Source of the DNA: Nitrospirota bacterium
Lineage (GTDB): Bacteria; Nitrospirota; Thermodesulfovibrionia; Thermodesulfovibrionales; Magnetobacteriaceae
Reading direction: 5' to 3'
Assembly (NCBI GenBank): GCA_015233895.1
Contig: JADFXG010000001.1
Location: 248,001 to 312,000 of the forward strand
Length of the DNA: 64,000 bases
Below, one piece after another: positions 54,020 to 62,948 of this stretch. Positions within the stretch are counted from its first letter, which is position 1, and each line of letters begins with the position of its first letter. Position numbers and translations under genes: made by a program. The notes below the pieces were generated by a model that saw nothing but the letters and a program-made list of their open reading frames with translations, searched no databases and was not told the DNA's origin.

Positions 54020-55842
54020 TAAAGCGTCCTTTCAGTTTTATCGATAAAATCTTCAAGGTGTTTAAAAATCCTTTCCATTTCAGAGCTGCTGTCAACTGAG
54101 CCGCCTTTAGCGTATCGCGCTAACTCGCATGCTCTTAGAATCTCTTTAAGCAACTGTGTTTCCACGCCTTTTTGCTCTAACAGAGCACAGATTTTCTCAT
54201 CTGCTGCCTCACCCGGTGGCAGGTGGAGCTTATTACCCAGGTATTCATAAACGGTTTTGTGCACCGTGTTATAGAATTCCTCTTCTTTTCCAGTTTTAAG
54301 ATACTCACGGGCTGCTCTTATTCCCTGCCGTGCCTGCTTAGGAGCCCTTAATCTCCTTACATATTGTATATCGTTACGCAGCCGCTTGCTCCTTTTTGCG
54401 TATATAAGCGCTAATATGTAGATTAACAGGGGCAAAAACCAGAGTGATAAAAACATAGGATTTCTGTAAAGCATCTGCTGCATGTCCGATATTTTAACAA
54501 GATTTCCGGGATGTTCCTTTATAAACACCACATCCTTTGCAAACACCTCTTTTTCAGTGGGAGCAGTGCCCTGAACTTTTGGCTGCTCCACGATTTTAGC
54601 CGCAGTTGCCGTAGCCGCTCCTGTCACATTTAATGGAAACGGCCCCTTTTTTACTGTCCTGTATGCTTTTTCATCCGGGTCAAAATACGAAAACACAACC
54701 TCAGGGATTTCCGTAATTGTGTTTGTCAGAGGTATAACCGCCTCCTCAAAACTCTTAGAGTTTTTATCCTGCTTAATCTGAGGTTCGTAGTATTTAAGAC
54801 CGGTTTTCTCTTCAAGTTCCGGCTTTGTAATGGTGTTAATATTACCTTTTCCCGTATAGGTCACTTTTAAAGTAACCGGGTCTCCGGTTCTTACATTTTC
54901 GGGAGTGACGGAGGCATTCATTTCAAATTTACCGATTGCTCCACTAAATCCCTTCGGTTTTCCCTCCTCAGGCAGTGGCAGGACTTTGACGGCGACAGTC
55001 TCTGATTTTAATTTAACAGGCTCCGGCCTGACCGAAGAAAAAACATTGTTAAAGAAATCATCGTCAAACATCCCGCCGGGAGACATCCTCCGGTTTTCCT
55101 TTATCATGATGTTACAATCCAGTGAGGCAGGCCCAAGTTTCATAGAGCCACTTGCGGTGGCTGCAAAGGCAGTTGTTGTAAACTCCAGAGTTTCATAAGT
55201 TACTCCATTTATGTTTTCTGTGGTTTGAACTGGTTTTTCAAAAGAGCTGACTGAAACCCCATCACCAGTCACCTGTGGAAAGGTCACGTCACGTACTGCA
55301 ATGTCTTTAACGTAAAGTTTAACCCTTACCGTGAATATTTCGTTTACATAAACTGATGTCTTAGATGGTTTCAGAGTTATAAATAGCCGGTCTTTCATGC
55401 CTCCGGTATCTTTAGATGCTCTCTTTTGCTGCTGAGTGTTAGCCGTCTGTGGCTGAGACGCTCCATTGTCTGTAACTGTTAAGGTTATAGCATTAGAAGA
55501 GTAAGTCTTACCTTCATATTGTGTGGAGAGCGGACCTATTTTAAACTCCCCTTTTTTCATCGGCACTAAAGAGTAGTTATAGGAAACCGCGCTTGACATA
55601 GCGCCGTTTATTATAGACATCTGAGTAGAGGATCCCATGTAGTTAACTGAGAAATCATCAATTTGTGGCGGATTAGGCTGCGGCACCCCCCTGTCTCCGG
55701 TAAATGTCAAACTTAACTGCGTACCCTCGCCTATTGAAAGTGTAGTTTTACCAACTGATAACTCAAATTTCAAATCGGCAGCATGCAATGCAGGAGCCGC
55801 TGTCAACAGTATTAATAACAACAGCACTGTCAGTTTTTTCAT
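54019..55842 (-). CDS. batD: BatD-like protein (oxygen tolerance family)
   Basis: A protein of about 607 residues with a signal peptide (MKKLTVLLLLILLTAAPALH). Repeated Ig-like beta-sandwich modules follow (LSVGKTTLSIGEGTQLSLTF; VYVNEIFTVRVKLYV; NVRTGDPVTLKVTYTG). A membrane helix (about 465-485) and a cytoplasmic helical tail complete it, as in BatD proteins. The frame is open to a TTG at 55860, but the ATG at 55842 gives the signal peptide directly. A TATAAT lies just upstream, so it may have its own promoter. It is separated from batC by an inserted 2.4 kb. Confidence 0.85.
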   Translation of the reverse strand: MKKLTVLLLLILLTAAPALHAADLKFELSVGKTTLSIGEGTQLSLTFTGDRGVPQPNPPQIDDFSVNYMGSSTQMSIINGAMSSAVSYNYSLVPMKKGEFKIGPLSTQYEGKTYSSNAITLTVTDNGASQPQTANTQQQKRASKDTGGMKDRLFITLKPSKTSVYVNEIFTVRVKLYVKDIAVRDVTFPQVTGDGVSVSSFEKPVQTTENINGVTYETLEFTTTAFAATASGSMKLGPASLDCNIMIKENRRMSPGGMFDDDFFNNVFSSVRPEPVKLKSETVAVKVLPLPEEGKPKGFSGAIGKFEMNASVTPENVRTGDPVTLKVTYTGKGNINTITKPELEEKTGLKYYEPQIKQDKNSKSFEEAVIPLTNTITEIPEVVFSYFDPDEKAYRTVKKGPFPLNVTGAATATAAKIVEQPKVQGTAPTEKEVFAKDVVFIKEHPGNLVKISDMQQMLYRNPMFLSLWFLPLLIYILALIYAKRSKRLRNDIQYVRRLRAPKQARQGIRAAREYLKTGKEEEFYNTVHKTVYEYLGNKLHLPPGEAADEKICALLEQKGVETQLLKEILRACELARYAKGGSVDSSSEMERIFKHLEDFIDKTERTL

Positions 55843-55968
55843 ATCTTTAATATTATACAAAAAAATTGTGGAGTTTGAAAATATTTAGCATGAGCCGAAT
55901 TAAAATCTTATATTACAGACTCATAGAAAGAGCTTGCAATTTGGTGATAAATATGTCAACATTCAGTA

Positions 55969-56331
55969 ATGAGGGATACTCGGCTAATTTCGTGGATAAA
56001 AGCAGCACGAAGGGATTTTGAAGAATTTCCCAAATTCGTGCAGGTTGGTATAATGAGAGCGCTTACGATGGCAGCCGAGGGCGGCAAAGCGGACATAGCC
56101 AAGCCTTTTAAAGGTGTTGACGACGGTGTCTTTGAAATAGCACTTAAACATCGAGGGGAGGCCTTCCGCCTCCTCTATGCCATGAAAATTGACGTGAACA
56201 TTTGGGTCATTCATGCCTTTCAGAAAAAATCAGAGTCGGGGGTCAAAACACCTCAAATGGAGGTTGACCTTATCAGAGAACGCTTAAAACGATTAAAGGA
56301 GGCTCTACAATGGAAGACGATTTCGAATTGA
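55969..56331 (+). CDS. HigB/RelE-like toxin (Gp49 family)
   Basis: A 120-residue protein of the phage-derived Gp49-like/HigB toxin family, whose members cleave ribosome-bound mRNA. Typical features are KAARRDFEEFPKFVQVGIMR, GVFEIALKHRGEAFRLLYAM and the C-terminal VIHAFQKKSESGVKTPQ. The start ATG has no strong ribosome site. It overlaps the antitoxin gene by 22 bases, toxin first as in higBA. It lies opposite to the flanking bat genes. Confidence 0.88.
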   Translation: MRDTRLISWIKAARRDFEEFPKFVQVGIMRALTMAAEGGKADIAKPFKGVDDGVFEIALKHRGEAFRLLYAMKIDVNIWVIHAFQKKSESGVKTPQMEVDLIRERLKRLKEALQWKTISN

Positions 56332-56630
56332 TACACGGCAGCGGGAACGTGTTCCGCGACTTTGGACATCCTAACGCCAGCGTTGAACAGGCGCGTGCCA
56401 TCATTGCGGCAAAAATCATCAGCATTCTGGACGAACGCAAGCTCACAACACGCGAGGCCGAAAGGCTTACAGACGTGTCTCATTCGGAGTTTTCGCGCAT
56501 TCGAAATGCGCGGCTTGCGCGCTTTACTCTTGACCGGATGATTACGATTCTTGAAAAACTTGACGAAGATATTGAAGTGGATGTTACCTTCAAACCACGT
56601 CATTCTCTGCAACAAGGTGTGCACGCCTAA
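56310..56630 (+). CDS. HigA-like XRE-family antitoxin
   Basis: A 106-residue helix-turn-helix protein that is expected to neutralise the upstream toxin and repress the pair. The XRE-type domain spans about residues 28-92 (AAKIISILDERKLTTREAER, then SHSEFSRIRNARLARF). A strong AAAGGAGG ribosome site precedes the ATG. This pair is visibly more G+C-rich than the HEPN-motif gene that follows, suggesting separate origins. A 9-base direct repeat, AAGGCGCGA, lies at the gene end (56629-56637) and at 56706-56714. Confidence 0.85.
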   Translation: MEDDFELIHGSGNVFRDFGHPNASVEQARAIIAAKIISILDERKLTTREAERLTDVSHSEFSRIRNARLARFTLDRMITILEKLDEDIEVDVTFKPRHSLQQGVHA

Positions 56631-56723
56631 GGCGCGATGACCGAGCGACCGGCCTTGAGGTTAAAAATGTAGCTCTTTGAAGAGCGTGACGACCACCCAT
56701 GTCACAAGGCGCGAAAAACTATT

Positions 56724-56753
56724 TTGACACTCTTATCCATTTCGATGTATATT
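56724..56753 (+). promoter_or_regulatory. Possible promoter of the HEPN-motif gene
   Basis: TTGACA (56724-56729) and TATATT (56748-56753) are 18 bases apart. Transcription would start about at the ATG at 56760, so the mRNA may be leaderless. Confidence 0.4.
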
Positions 56754-56759
56754 GAGTAT

Positions 56760-57794
56760 ATGAATTTACTGAATTACATTCATGATAATGTAAAAATGAA
56801 ATCAGAAGAAAACTTAAAGCGTCCGGTGGGAATCCTACAACTTGAAATAAATTCTGAGGACATATTCGATAGATCTAAAATCAGTTTTATACTTTTTAGT
56901 AGAGTTGAAGGCAAATTTTATTACAGACTAGAACGTGATGAATTGCTAAATATATGCTTTTATCATTCTTCTCCAGGCACTGATACAAGAGTGTCTTCTG
57001 TAAACATAGAACCATTAACAGGAAATGACAAGATAAATTGTACAATCTCTTGGCATCCAGATTCTATCTCATTAAAAATAGAAGGGCAAAATCCTAAACT
57101 TCTAAAACAAAGCACCGGTATAATCTCAGATAAGAAGTTTAGAGTTGATACAGATGGGAATTTAGTTCAAATAGGTGATGTTGGCGTAAGGACAATGAAT
57201 GTTAACATAGTAGAAAATAGAAAGAGAACATTACAACCAACCGCTATTGATGCATGGAATAATACCATTGAAGGAATAAATATCCTAATAAGCGGTGAAT
57301 CTAATAATCCTGAGACGGCTCATATTTATGATGTGGTTAATACAAACTTTATTATAGTGATGCTTGTGACTGGTTTTGAGACATACTGCAAAAAACGATT
57401 TATAGAGTTGGAAGAGGAAGGAATAATTGTAAGTATTGATAAATTATTTTATGAGTTCATATCAAATCGCGAGAGAGACAATGGTGCAGTTGAAAGAATT
57501 AAAACAGAAGCTAGTGCTAAAGGTATTTCACTGCTGAAAAAGCTTATCGAGGAAAATAGAATTGACTTCCAAAACTACGAAAGATGTAAAGATGCGTATA
57601 ACAAAGGTTACAATATAGTATTTGGTAAAAGCCTAAATTTAAAAAACACTTTATTGGAACAGATTCAAACTAACATAAAATATAGACATAAAATAGTACA
57701 TGTTTCTGCTATAGATGTTATCTTAGATCGAAACAAAGGGCTTGTGTTTGCTAATAAAGACTATGCCCAAAAAGCTATCGCTGCATTTACATAA
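56760..57794 (+). CDS. HEPN-motif protein, putative RNase (RiboL-PSP-HEPN-like)
   Basis: A protein of about 344 residues that I cannot name. Residues 1 to about 190 look beta-rich. The C-terminal half is helical, with TGFETYCKKRFIELEEEG, a typical opening of RiboL-PSP-HEPN domains. Near the end, YRHKIVH gives the R-x4-H pattern found in HEPN ribonucleases (R309 and H314 from this start). The reading frame is open upstream to a TTG at 56724, which overlaps a promoter-like TTGACA, so the ATG at 56760 is used. The DNA is A+T-rich, unlike the HigBA pair beside it. Defence or abortive-infection function is inference. Confidence 0.7.
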   Translation: MNLLNYIHDNVKMKSEENLKRPVGILQLEINSEDIFDRSKISFILFSRVEGKFYYRLERDELLNICFYHSSPGTDTRVSSVNIEPLTGNDKINCTISWHPDSISLKIEGQNPKLLKQSTGIISDKKFRVDTDGNLVQIGDVGVRTMNVNIVENRKRTLQPTAIDAWNNTIEGINILISGESNNPETAHIYDVVNTNFIIVMLVTGFETYCKKRFIELEEEGIIVSIDKLFYEFISNRERDNGAVERIKTEASAKGISLLKKLIEENRIDFQNYERCKDAYNKGYNIVFGKSLNLKNTLLEQIQTNIKYRHKIVHVSAIDVILDRNKGLVFANKDYAQKAIAAFT

Positions 57795-57896
57795 TTTATT
57801 AACAGTCTGCACAAGGCTACATTAAACTTACACATAATGAATTAGAGCTTCACTTCCGCTTTAGATAACAACCATACAACCGCAAATGCCTCAATA

Positions 57897-57937
57897 AAGT
57901 TGAGGAGTTTGTAACGATGCCAACACAGTTAGACGAT
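57897..57937. repeat. Partial copy of the GTTAGACGAT repeat
   Basis: GTTGAGGAGTTTGTAACG followed by ATGCCAACACAGTTAGACGA matches the inner part of the element at 21076-21197 and a fragment at 4101-4128. It directly precedes the left end of the 57948 element. Confidence 0.5.
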
Positions 57938-57947
57938 AGAAGGCAAC

Positions 57948-58256
57948 TTGAGACCGTTGCAAAATTCCCAAAATGGGGGAAAAGTATTTCCCAATTAATA
58001 CCGAGTAGCAGCCTAAAATATAATAATGATGAGATTACCACGTCGCTATCGCTCCTCGTAATGACGGATAGGTACGCCCACGCACAGCCCACGTCGCTAT
58101 CGCTCCTCGTAATGACGGATAGGTACGCCCACGCACAGCCCACGCCGTCATTGCGAACCACCGCAGGGGGTGTGGCAATCTCATCCTTTTTCTATAACAT
58201 TTTGTTATATTTTTGAACTCAACTTTGGTGTTATAATATTTTTGCAACGGTCTCAA
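57948..58256. repeat. Compound inverted-repeat element with 51-bp tandem duplication
   Basis: The interval 57795-58264 has no gene. It contains an element bounded by a perfect 17-base inverted repeat, TTGAGACCGTTGCAAAA (57948-57964 and 58240-58256). Nested inside is a copy of the GCAATGAC-type repeat (about 58028-58184), whose left arm has a 51-base unit repeated twice in tandem (58039-58140). The outer right end lies 9 bases from the batC stop. Confidence 0.65.
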
Positions 58257-58264
58257 AATTGGTA

Positions 58265-59110
58265 TTACCAGTCTTTTGTAACCTTTGGGTAGCCGCCTTT
58301 TTTCTCATCAGCCAAAGCACGTGGCAAACTGTCGTTTTCAAGGCCGTTTAGAAGTGTCTTAGCCTCTTCTTTTGACATTTGACGAGGTTGTTTACCCTTT
58401 TCACCCTGCTTATTGTCCTTGTCTTCAGACTTATTTTCCTGAGGTGATTTTGAGGCGTCATTTTTATCCTGTTTCTCATCGGATTTATCCTGTTGCTGCT
58501 GGTCTTTTTTGTCGTCTTGTTTGTTTTCGTCTTTATCTTTTTTATCTTTATCGCTCTTATCGTCTTTTTTGTCTTGATCCTTCTTATCATTTTTCTTGTC
58601 GTCTTTTTTAGTCTGCTGTTTTTGTTCTTTTAATTGACGGATTTTTTTAGTTACGAGTTCATAATTATATCTGGCATCCTTCTCTTTGTCGTCAAGTTCC
58701 AGTGCCCGTTTGTAATATTGCAGTGCCTCCTCATACGATGATATTGCCTCTGAGGGATTGGTTTTCTCTGTAGATTTTCCCATCATATAGTGGGTGTTAC
58801 CAACGTTATAGTTAGAGCGCATCTCTAAGGATTTGTTTTTGCTTGTCAGCGATTTTGTAAAATGGTTTAACGCCTTCTGATAGTCGCCCTTTTTGTAATA
58901 AGCCGTGCCAGCATTATAATTGATAACGTCTGAGTCCGGAGTTTTTTTAAGTGCATCGTCATATTTCTTGATTGCCTCATCGTATTTACCACTTTTGTTA
59001 AGCGCATTGCCCTCTGATGCCGGATTATCAAAAATGGCTGCATTTGCAACAATAGGCATCATAATTAAAATTGCCGCCAAAACCGCTGCTTTAATTTTTG
59101 CGTTTTTCAC
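58265..59110 (-). CDS. batC: BatC-like TPR protein
   Basis: A 281-residue protein with a signal peptide (about 1-24), TPR repeats (EGNALNKSGKYDDAIKKYDD; INYNAGTAYYKKGDYQKALN; ALQYYKRALELDDKEKDARY) and a long Lys/Asp/Gln-rich low-complexity segment (about 165-245). The GTG start has a GAGGA site 6 bases upstream. It overlaps batB by 20 bases. It is the last gene before the insertion that separates it from batD. Confidence 0.87.
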   Translation of the reverse strand: MKNAKIKAAVLAAILIMMPIVANAAIFDNPASEGNALNKSGKYDEAIKKYDDALKKTPDSDVINYNAGTAYYKKGDYQKALNHFTKSLTSKNKSLEMRSNYNVGNTHYMMGKSTEKTNPSEAISSYEEALQYYKRALELDDKEKDARYNYELVTKKIRQLKEQKQQTKKDDKKNDKKDQDKKDDKSDKDKKDKDENKQDDKKDQQQQDKSDEKQDKNDASKSPQENKSEDKDNKQGEKGKQPRQMSKEEAKTLLNGLENDSLPRALADEKKGGYPKVTKDW

Positions 59111-60116
59111 GAATTCCTCTATTAATCAATGCCTCTATTATTAGCAAAATCAAAGCTGCGGCAAGCGGATACTGGAATTTCTCATTGTAACGCCTTTCCA
59201 TTTTATCCTCTGTCGCAAAATTTTTACCGCTCGCGATTTTTTCCTCATAGATGAGATCAAGTCCAAGATCAGCACCGGTTGCCTTTATATAGGCTCCTCC
59301 TGTGGCAAGTGCAATTTTTTCAAGCGTGCCCTCATCCAGCCGGGACTTTACAATGTTGCCGTTTTCGTCTTTTAAGAAACTTACTCCGCCTTTTTCATCG
59401 GTTATCTGAATCAGTTCACCTTCTGCGGTTCCAATCCCTACCGCATATATTTTAATCCCTGCGGCTTTTGCCCTCTCGGCAGCCTCTACTGTACCGCCCT
59501 CAAGGTCCTCGCCATCGGTTATCAAAATCAGTGATTTCATTTTTGTGCTCTTTTCCTCACCGCTTATGCTGTAAACCTTTATCGCCTCGTCAATTGCGCT
59601 TGCAATGTCAGTGCCTCCAACAGGAACAGATTTCACATTGAGGTCGTTTAAGGCAAGCAAAAACCCGTTATAATCGGCCGTAAGCGGAGCAAACAGAAAC
59701 GCACGACCTGCAAATCCGATAAGCCCCACACGATCGCCTTTTAGTTTTTTAAGCAAACCCTCAACGGCAAGCTTTGAGCGCAGCAGCCTGTTGGGTTTGA
59801 CATCGGCAGCAAGCATACTTTTTGAGACATCAACTGCTATCAACACATCTGAGCCCCCTCGTTTTACCCCCTCCAGATGAAAACCAAACTGCGGCCTCAT
59901 CAGTGCAACTATACAAAGAAAAATGGAAATTATAATCAGAATAGCTTTTACATAAACCCGCCTGTAACTTAATCCCTGGGTTATATCTTTTAGCAGCTCA
60001 GACGTAGCAAAGCCGTTAAGTGCCCTCTTTCTGCTTTTAAATGCAAGCGCATAAAATATCGCCACAACAACAACGCCCCACAACAGATGCACTAACTGAT
60101 AATTTCCAAATCTCAT
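59091..60116 (-). CDS. batB: BatB-like von Willebrand factor A domain protein
   Basis: A 341-residue membrane-anchored VWA protein. Two N-terminal helices (about 7-24 and 55-75) precede the VWA domain (about 88-290) with the metal-ion-dependent adhesion residues DVSKSM and the downstream Thr/Asp (FAPLTADYNG; LILITDGEDLEGG). A C-terminal helix (about 313-331) ends the protein. It overlaps batA by 4 bases. BatA and BatB are expected to act together at the inner membrane. Confidence 0.93.
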   Translation of the reverse strand: MRFGNYQLVHLLWGVVVVAIFYALAFKSRKRALNGFATSELLKDITQGLSYRRVYVKAILIIISIFLCIVALMRPQFGFHLEGVKRGGSDVLIAVDVSKSMLAADVKPNRLLRSKLAVEGLLKKLKGDRVGLIGFAGRAFLFAPLTADYNGFLLALNDLNVKSVPVGGTDIASAIDEAIKVYSISGEEKSTKMKSLILITDGEDLEGGTVEAAERAKAAGIKIYAVGIGTAEGELIQITDEKGGVSFLKDENGNIVKSRLDEGTLEKIALATGGAYIKATGADLGLDLIYEEKIASGKNFATEDKMERRYNEKFQYPLAAALILLIIEALINRGIREKRKN

Positions 60117-61162
60117 GGCATTGTCCTTAAAAATGTATTTTTTAACAATACCTCAAGCAATAACAAAAAAAGCGCCGGTATCAGAAAAAAGTGAAAATAC
60201 TCCTTATAGTCAAAAAACCTCTTCTCTTCAAAACTGGTTTTTTCGAGTTTATCTATTTCGGTATAGATTTTCTTAAGCGATGCAAAATCCGTCGCCCTGA
60301 AGTATTGCCCTCCGGTTAGTTTTGCAATTGCAGTCAGAGTTTCGTCATCAACATCACTTCGAATCTGTTGATAGACGGTGTTACCAAAGGGGTCTTTCAT
60401 TGGATACGGAACTGGGCCTTTTGAGCCAGCGCCAACCGTATAAACTTTGATATTAAGAGCTCGCGCCGCCTCGGCTGCCATCATAGGAGAGATAGTGCCG
60501 GTGTTGTTAATGCCATCGGTAAGAAGGATAACGACCTTTGATAAGGATTTTGTGTCTTTAACTCTGTTTACTGCGGCTGCCAGTGCATTTCCAATAGCAG
60601 TGCCGTCTTCAATCATTCCAATTTTCAGCCTGTCCATATTTTCAAGCAAATAGGTATAGTCTGTCGTAAGCGGACTTGCCGTGTATGGACGGGAGGCGAA
60701 GGCTACCATCGCTATGCGGTCGCCATTACGGTTTTTTATAAAATCCCGCACTACCTCCTTCACAGCATCCAGACGGTTCTGGCGTTTACCTTTAATGGAG
60801 AAATCCTCGGCAAACATACTCGTGGATAAATCCACGGCAAGCGCTATGTCTATCCCTTTAGTCTCAACCGTGGTCATATCAAGCCGCTGTTGTGGCCTTG
60901 CCAGTGCCAAACACAACAAAATCACAGCGATTATTCTTAAAATCACGATGTACTTGACCGCTATTGTCCTAAATGCCGGTGTAATACCGGCAAAAAGAGT
61001 GAGTGTGGAAAACCTGACACTGGGAACAGATGTTTTTCGCTCCTTTATGATGAGTAATGCTACAAGAAGCGGTATTAAAATGAGCACAATCGGATCTTTA
61101 AACATGAAATCAGAAATCGGATGCGTTTTAAAAATCAAAAAATGCTTAATAAAATCCATCAT
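60113..61162 (-). CDS. batA: BatA-like von Willebrand factor A domain protein
   Basis: A 349-residue VWA protein with helices near the N-terminus (about 24-40, 67-87) and one near the C-terminus (about 325-342). The adhesion-site residues are DLSTSM and SPLTTDYTYLL, with VVILLTDGINNTG. The start is ATG-ATG at 61162, overlapping the stop of the upstream gene by 4 bases. It is a paralogue of the next gene. The MoxR-type ATPase of the operon is its likely partner. Confidence 0.93.
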   Translation of the reverse strand: MMDFIKHFLIFKTHPISDFMFKDPIVLILIPLLVALLIIKERKTSVPSVRFSTLTLFAGITPAFRTIAVKYIVILRIIAVILLCLALARPQQRLDMTTVETKGIDIALAVDLSTSMFAEDFSIKGKRQNRLDAVKEVVRDFIKNRNGDRIAMVAFASRPYTASPLTTDYTYLLENMDRLKIGMIEDGTAIGNALAAAVNRVKDTKSLSKVVILLTDGINNTGTISPMMAAEAARALNIKVYTVGAGSKGPVPYPMKDPFGNTVYQQIRSDVDDETLTAIAKLTGGQYFRATDFASLKKIYTEIDKLEKTSFEEKRFFDYKEYFHFFLIPALFLLLLEVLLKNTFLRTMP

Positions 61163-62055
61163 AACACTTGCGTCTCCCGCGTTTGATCTACAAACTGTTT
61201 AGCTGCGGCAAAGCTCATCTCTATCTCGTCTGTTGTCGGCCCGTACTTAGCGAATTTAACCATATCGGAGCGGTTTAGAAAATCCCTCAGTAATGCCTTG
61301 TGAGCATCTGTAAGCTCTGTTGAGTCCTTTACCATGGCAAGAAACTCAATGGTAGTCATTTCCGGGGCTTTAAGGAAAAATCTGTTTTCTATATACGTTC
61401 TTACAATTAAGGATAGCTCTGTGAAGTAGTCCTTTATTAACCCCTCCTTAATGAGGTTTTTCTCATGAAGTTTTTGTAAAGCCTGATATGCTATTTCATG
61501 AGGGCGCAAAGGCGGCGGAAGTTTTTTTCTCAAGAGTCCCCGCCGTTTTATCAAATAATAAATCAACGCCGCAAGTGCTAACGCAATCAGCACTCCGGCA
61601 GCAATCCATGTGTAAACAGGTTTCCATTCGAAATCCTCAGGGCCCTTAATGTCGGCAATTTCTGTTGCATTATCGGGCAACTGCGTTATTATCTTGATGT
61701 GTACCGGAGGAGTCTTGACCTCTTTCTGAACCCCACCATCTTTATATTTTAGCGTATAGGCCGGAATCGTATATTGTCCAACGGTAAACCCTCTCATCAC
61801 GTACCATTTGGAATATTTTTTAGTAAATATACCGCTTGTATTAGTGCCACTGTTTACAACCGTCAGGTTATCAACACTTTCTCCAACATCTGGAAACACA
61901 ACATCCACAGCGTTTTTTATAGAAATTGTGTAAGTAAATTTCTCGCCAATTGCTACCGACTCTTTGCTTACCGAGGCAGCAGGCTCAGTCACCGTGGCAG
62001 CAAAACCGTTTGCCGTAATGAGAACGAAAAATATGGATAAAATTAATCTTATCAC
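61159..62055 (-). CDS. Bat operon membrane protein with periplasmic Ig-like and cytoplasmic helical domains
   Basis: A 298-residue protein, probably of the DUF4381-like group found between DUF58 and batA genes. It has a signal peptide (about 1-19), a beta-rich periplasmic region (SVSKESVAIGEKFTYTISIK; GQYTIPAYTLKYKD), a membrane helix (about 152-170) and a cytoplasmic helical domain (EIAYQALQKLHEKNLIKEGL; FTELSLIVRTYIENRF). The start is a GTG one base after the DUF58 gene. The last four bases overlap the batA start. Confidence 0.8.
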   Translation of the reverse strand: MIRLILSIFFVLITANGFAATVTEPAASVSKESVAIGEKFTYTISIKNAVDVVFPDVGESVDNLTVVNSGTNTSGIFTKKYSKWYVMRGFTVGQYTIPAYTLKYKDGGVQKEVKTPPVHIKIITQLPDNATEIADIKGPEDFEWKPVYTWIAAGVLIALALAALIYYLIKRRGLLRKKLPPPLRPHEIAYQALQKLHEKNLIKEGLIKDYFTELSLIVRTYIENRFFLKAPEMTTIEFLAMVKDSTELTDAHKALLRDFLNRSDMVKFAKYGPTTDEIEMSFAAAKQFVDQTRETQVL

Positions 62056-62056
62056 A

Positions 62057-62941
62057 TTAATAATGGCTTAATTTCCACTCTCTCATTTTGAAAAATCTAA
62101 TCAATGTTTTTAAATAATGCACATCCGTGGTTATATCAACGTGGTCAATATTACACGAGCGAAACATTTTTTTGCGTTGGTTAAATATTTTTGAGGCGTT
62201 TTCTTTGTATTCGCTTCTTACTCTTTTGTTTGATGTATCAACAAGAAAAATCTCTCCGGATTCTGCATCCTCAAGCGTAATCATTCCGGAATTGGGCAGT
62301 TCCAGTTCAATCGGATCGGTAAGTGTTACGGCTATAACGTCGTGTCTTTTATTGGCAACGGCGAGGGCTTTTTCGTATTTTTGGGCGTGAAAATCAGAGA
62401 CTATAAACACAACTGCCTTTCTGTGAATAATCTTATTGAGATATTCTAAAGCCGAGGCGATGTCAGTGCCTTTACCAGTCGGCTCAAGGTAGAGGGATTC
62501 ACGTACTACTCTGAGGATATGCTTAATTCCTTTAGCTGGCGGAAGGAACTTTTCCACTTTATCGGTAAAGGCGATAAGTCCCACCTTGTCGTTATTTTTA
62601 TTGGCAGAAAGTGCCAGCACAGCACAAAGTTCGGCGGCAAGGCTGCGCTTAAGTCTGTTAACTGTGGCAAAGGAGCACGAGCGAGAAAGATCAAGGAGAA
62701 ACATAATTGTAAGCTGCCGCTCCTCAACAAACTTTTTAATAAATGGCTCTCCCATTCTTGCCGTCACATTCCAGTCAATGGAGCGGATGTCATCCCCGGC
62801 AACATACTGTCGCACCTCGTCAAACTCCATCCCCATGCCTTTAAACACACTCCGGTAGTGGCCGGTAAAGAAGTCGGCAGCCATTTTGCGGGTCTTTAAC
62901 TCCACCCTGCGGATGTTTTTAATTACCTCTGCTGTCAGCAT
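62057..62941 (-). CDS. DUF58 domain protein of the MoxR/Bat operon
   Basis: A 294-residue cytoplasmic protein with the DUF58 signature (GMEFDEVRQYVAGDDIRSID, then WNVTARMGEPFIKKF). A VWA-like core has DLSRSCSF and FIVSDFHA. DUF58 proteins always occur with MoxR ATPases and VWA proteins, and are thought to help assemble or activate membrane or metal-containing complexes. It starts 7 bases after the MoxR gene. Confidence 0.93.
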   Translation of the reverse strand: MLTAEVIKNIRRVELKTRKMAADFFTGHYRSVFKGMGMEFDEVRQYVAGDDIRSIDWNVTARMGEPFIKKFVEERQLTIMFLLDLSRSCSFATVNRLKRSLAAELCAVLALSANKNNDKVGLIAFTDKVEKFLPPAKGIKHILRVVRESLYLEPTGKGTDIASALEYLNKIIHRKAVVFIVSDFHAQKYEKALAVANKRHDVIAVTLTDPIELELPNSGMITLEDAESGEIFLVDTSNKRVRSEYKENASKIFNQRKKMFRSCNIDHVDITTDVHYLKTLIRFFKMREWKLSHY

Positions 62942-62948
62942 ATCGGCT

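Noticed and set aside
58039-58140. Two copies of a 51-base direct repeat, considered as a CRISPR remnant
   Set aside because: The units are directly tandem with no spacers, there are only two, and they are part of an inverted-repeat element. No cas gene is near.
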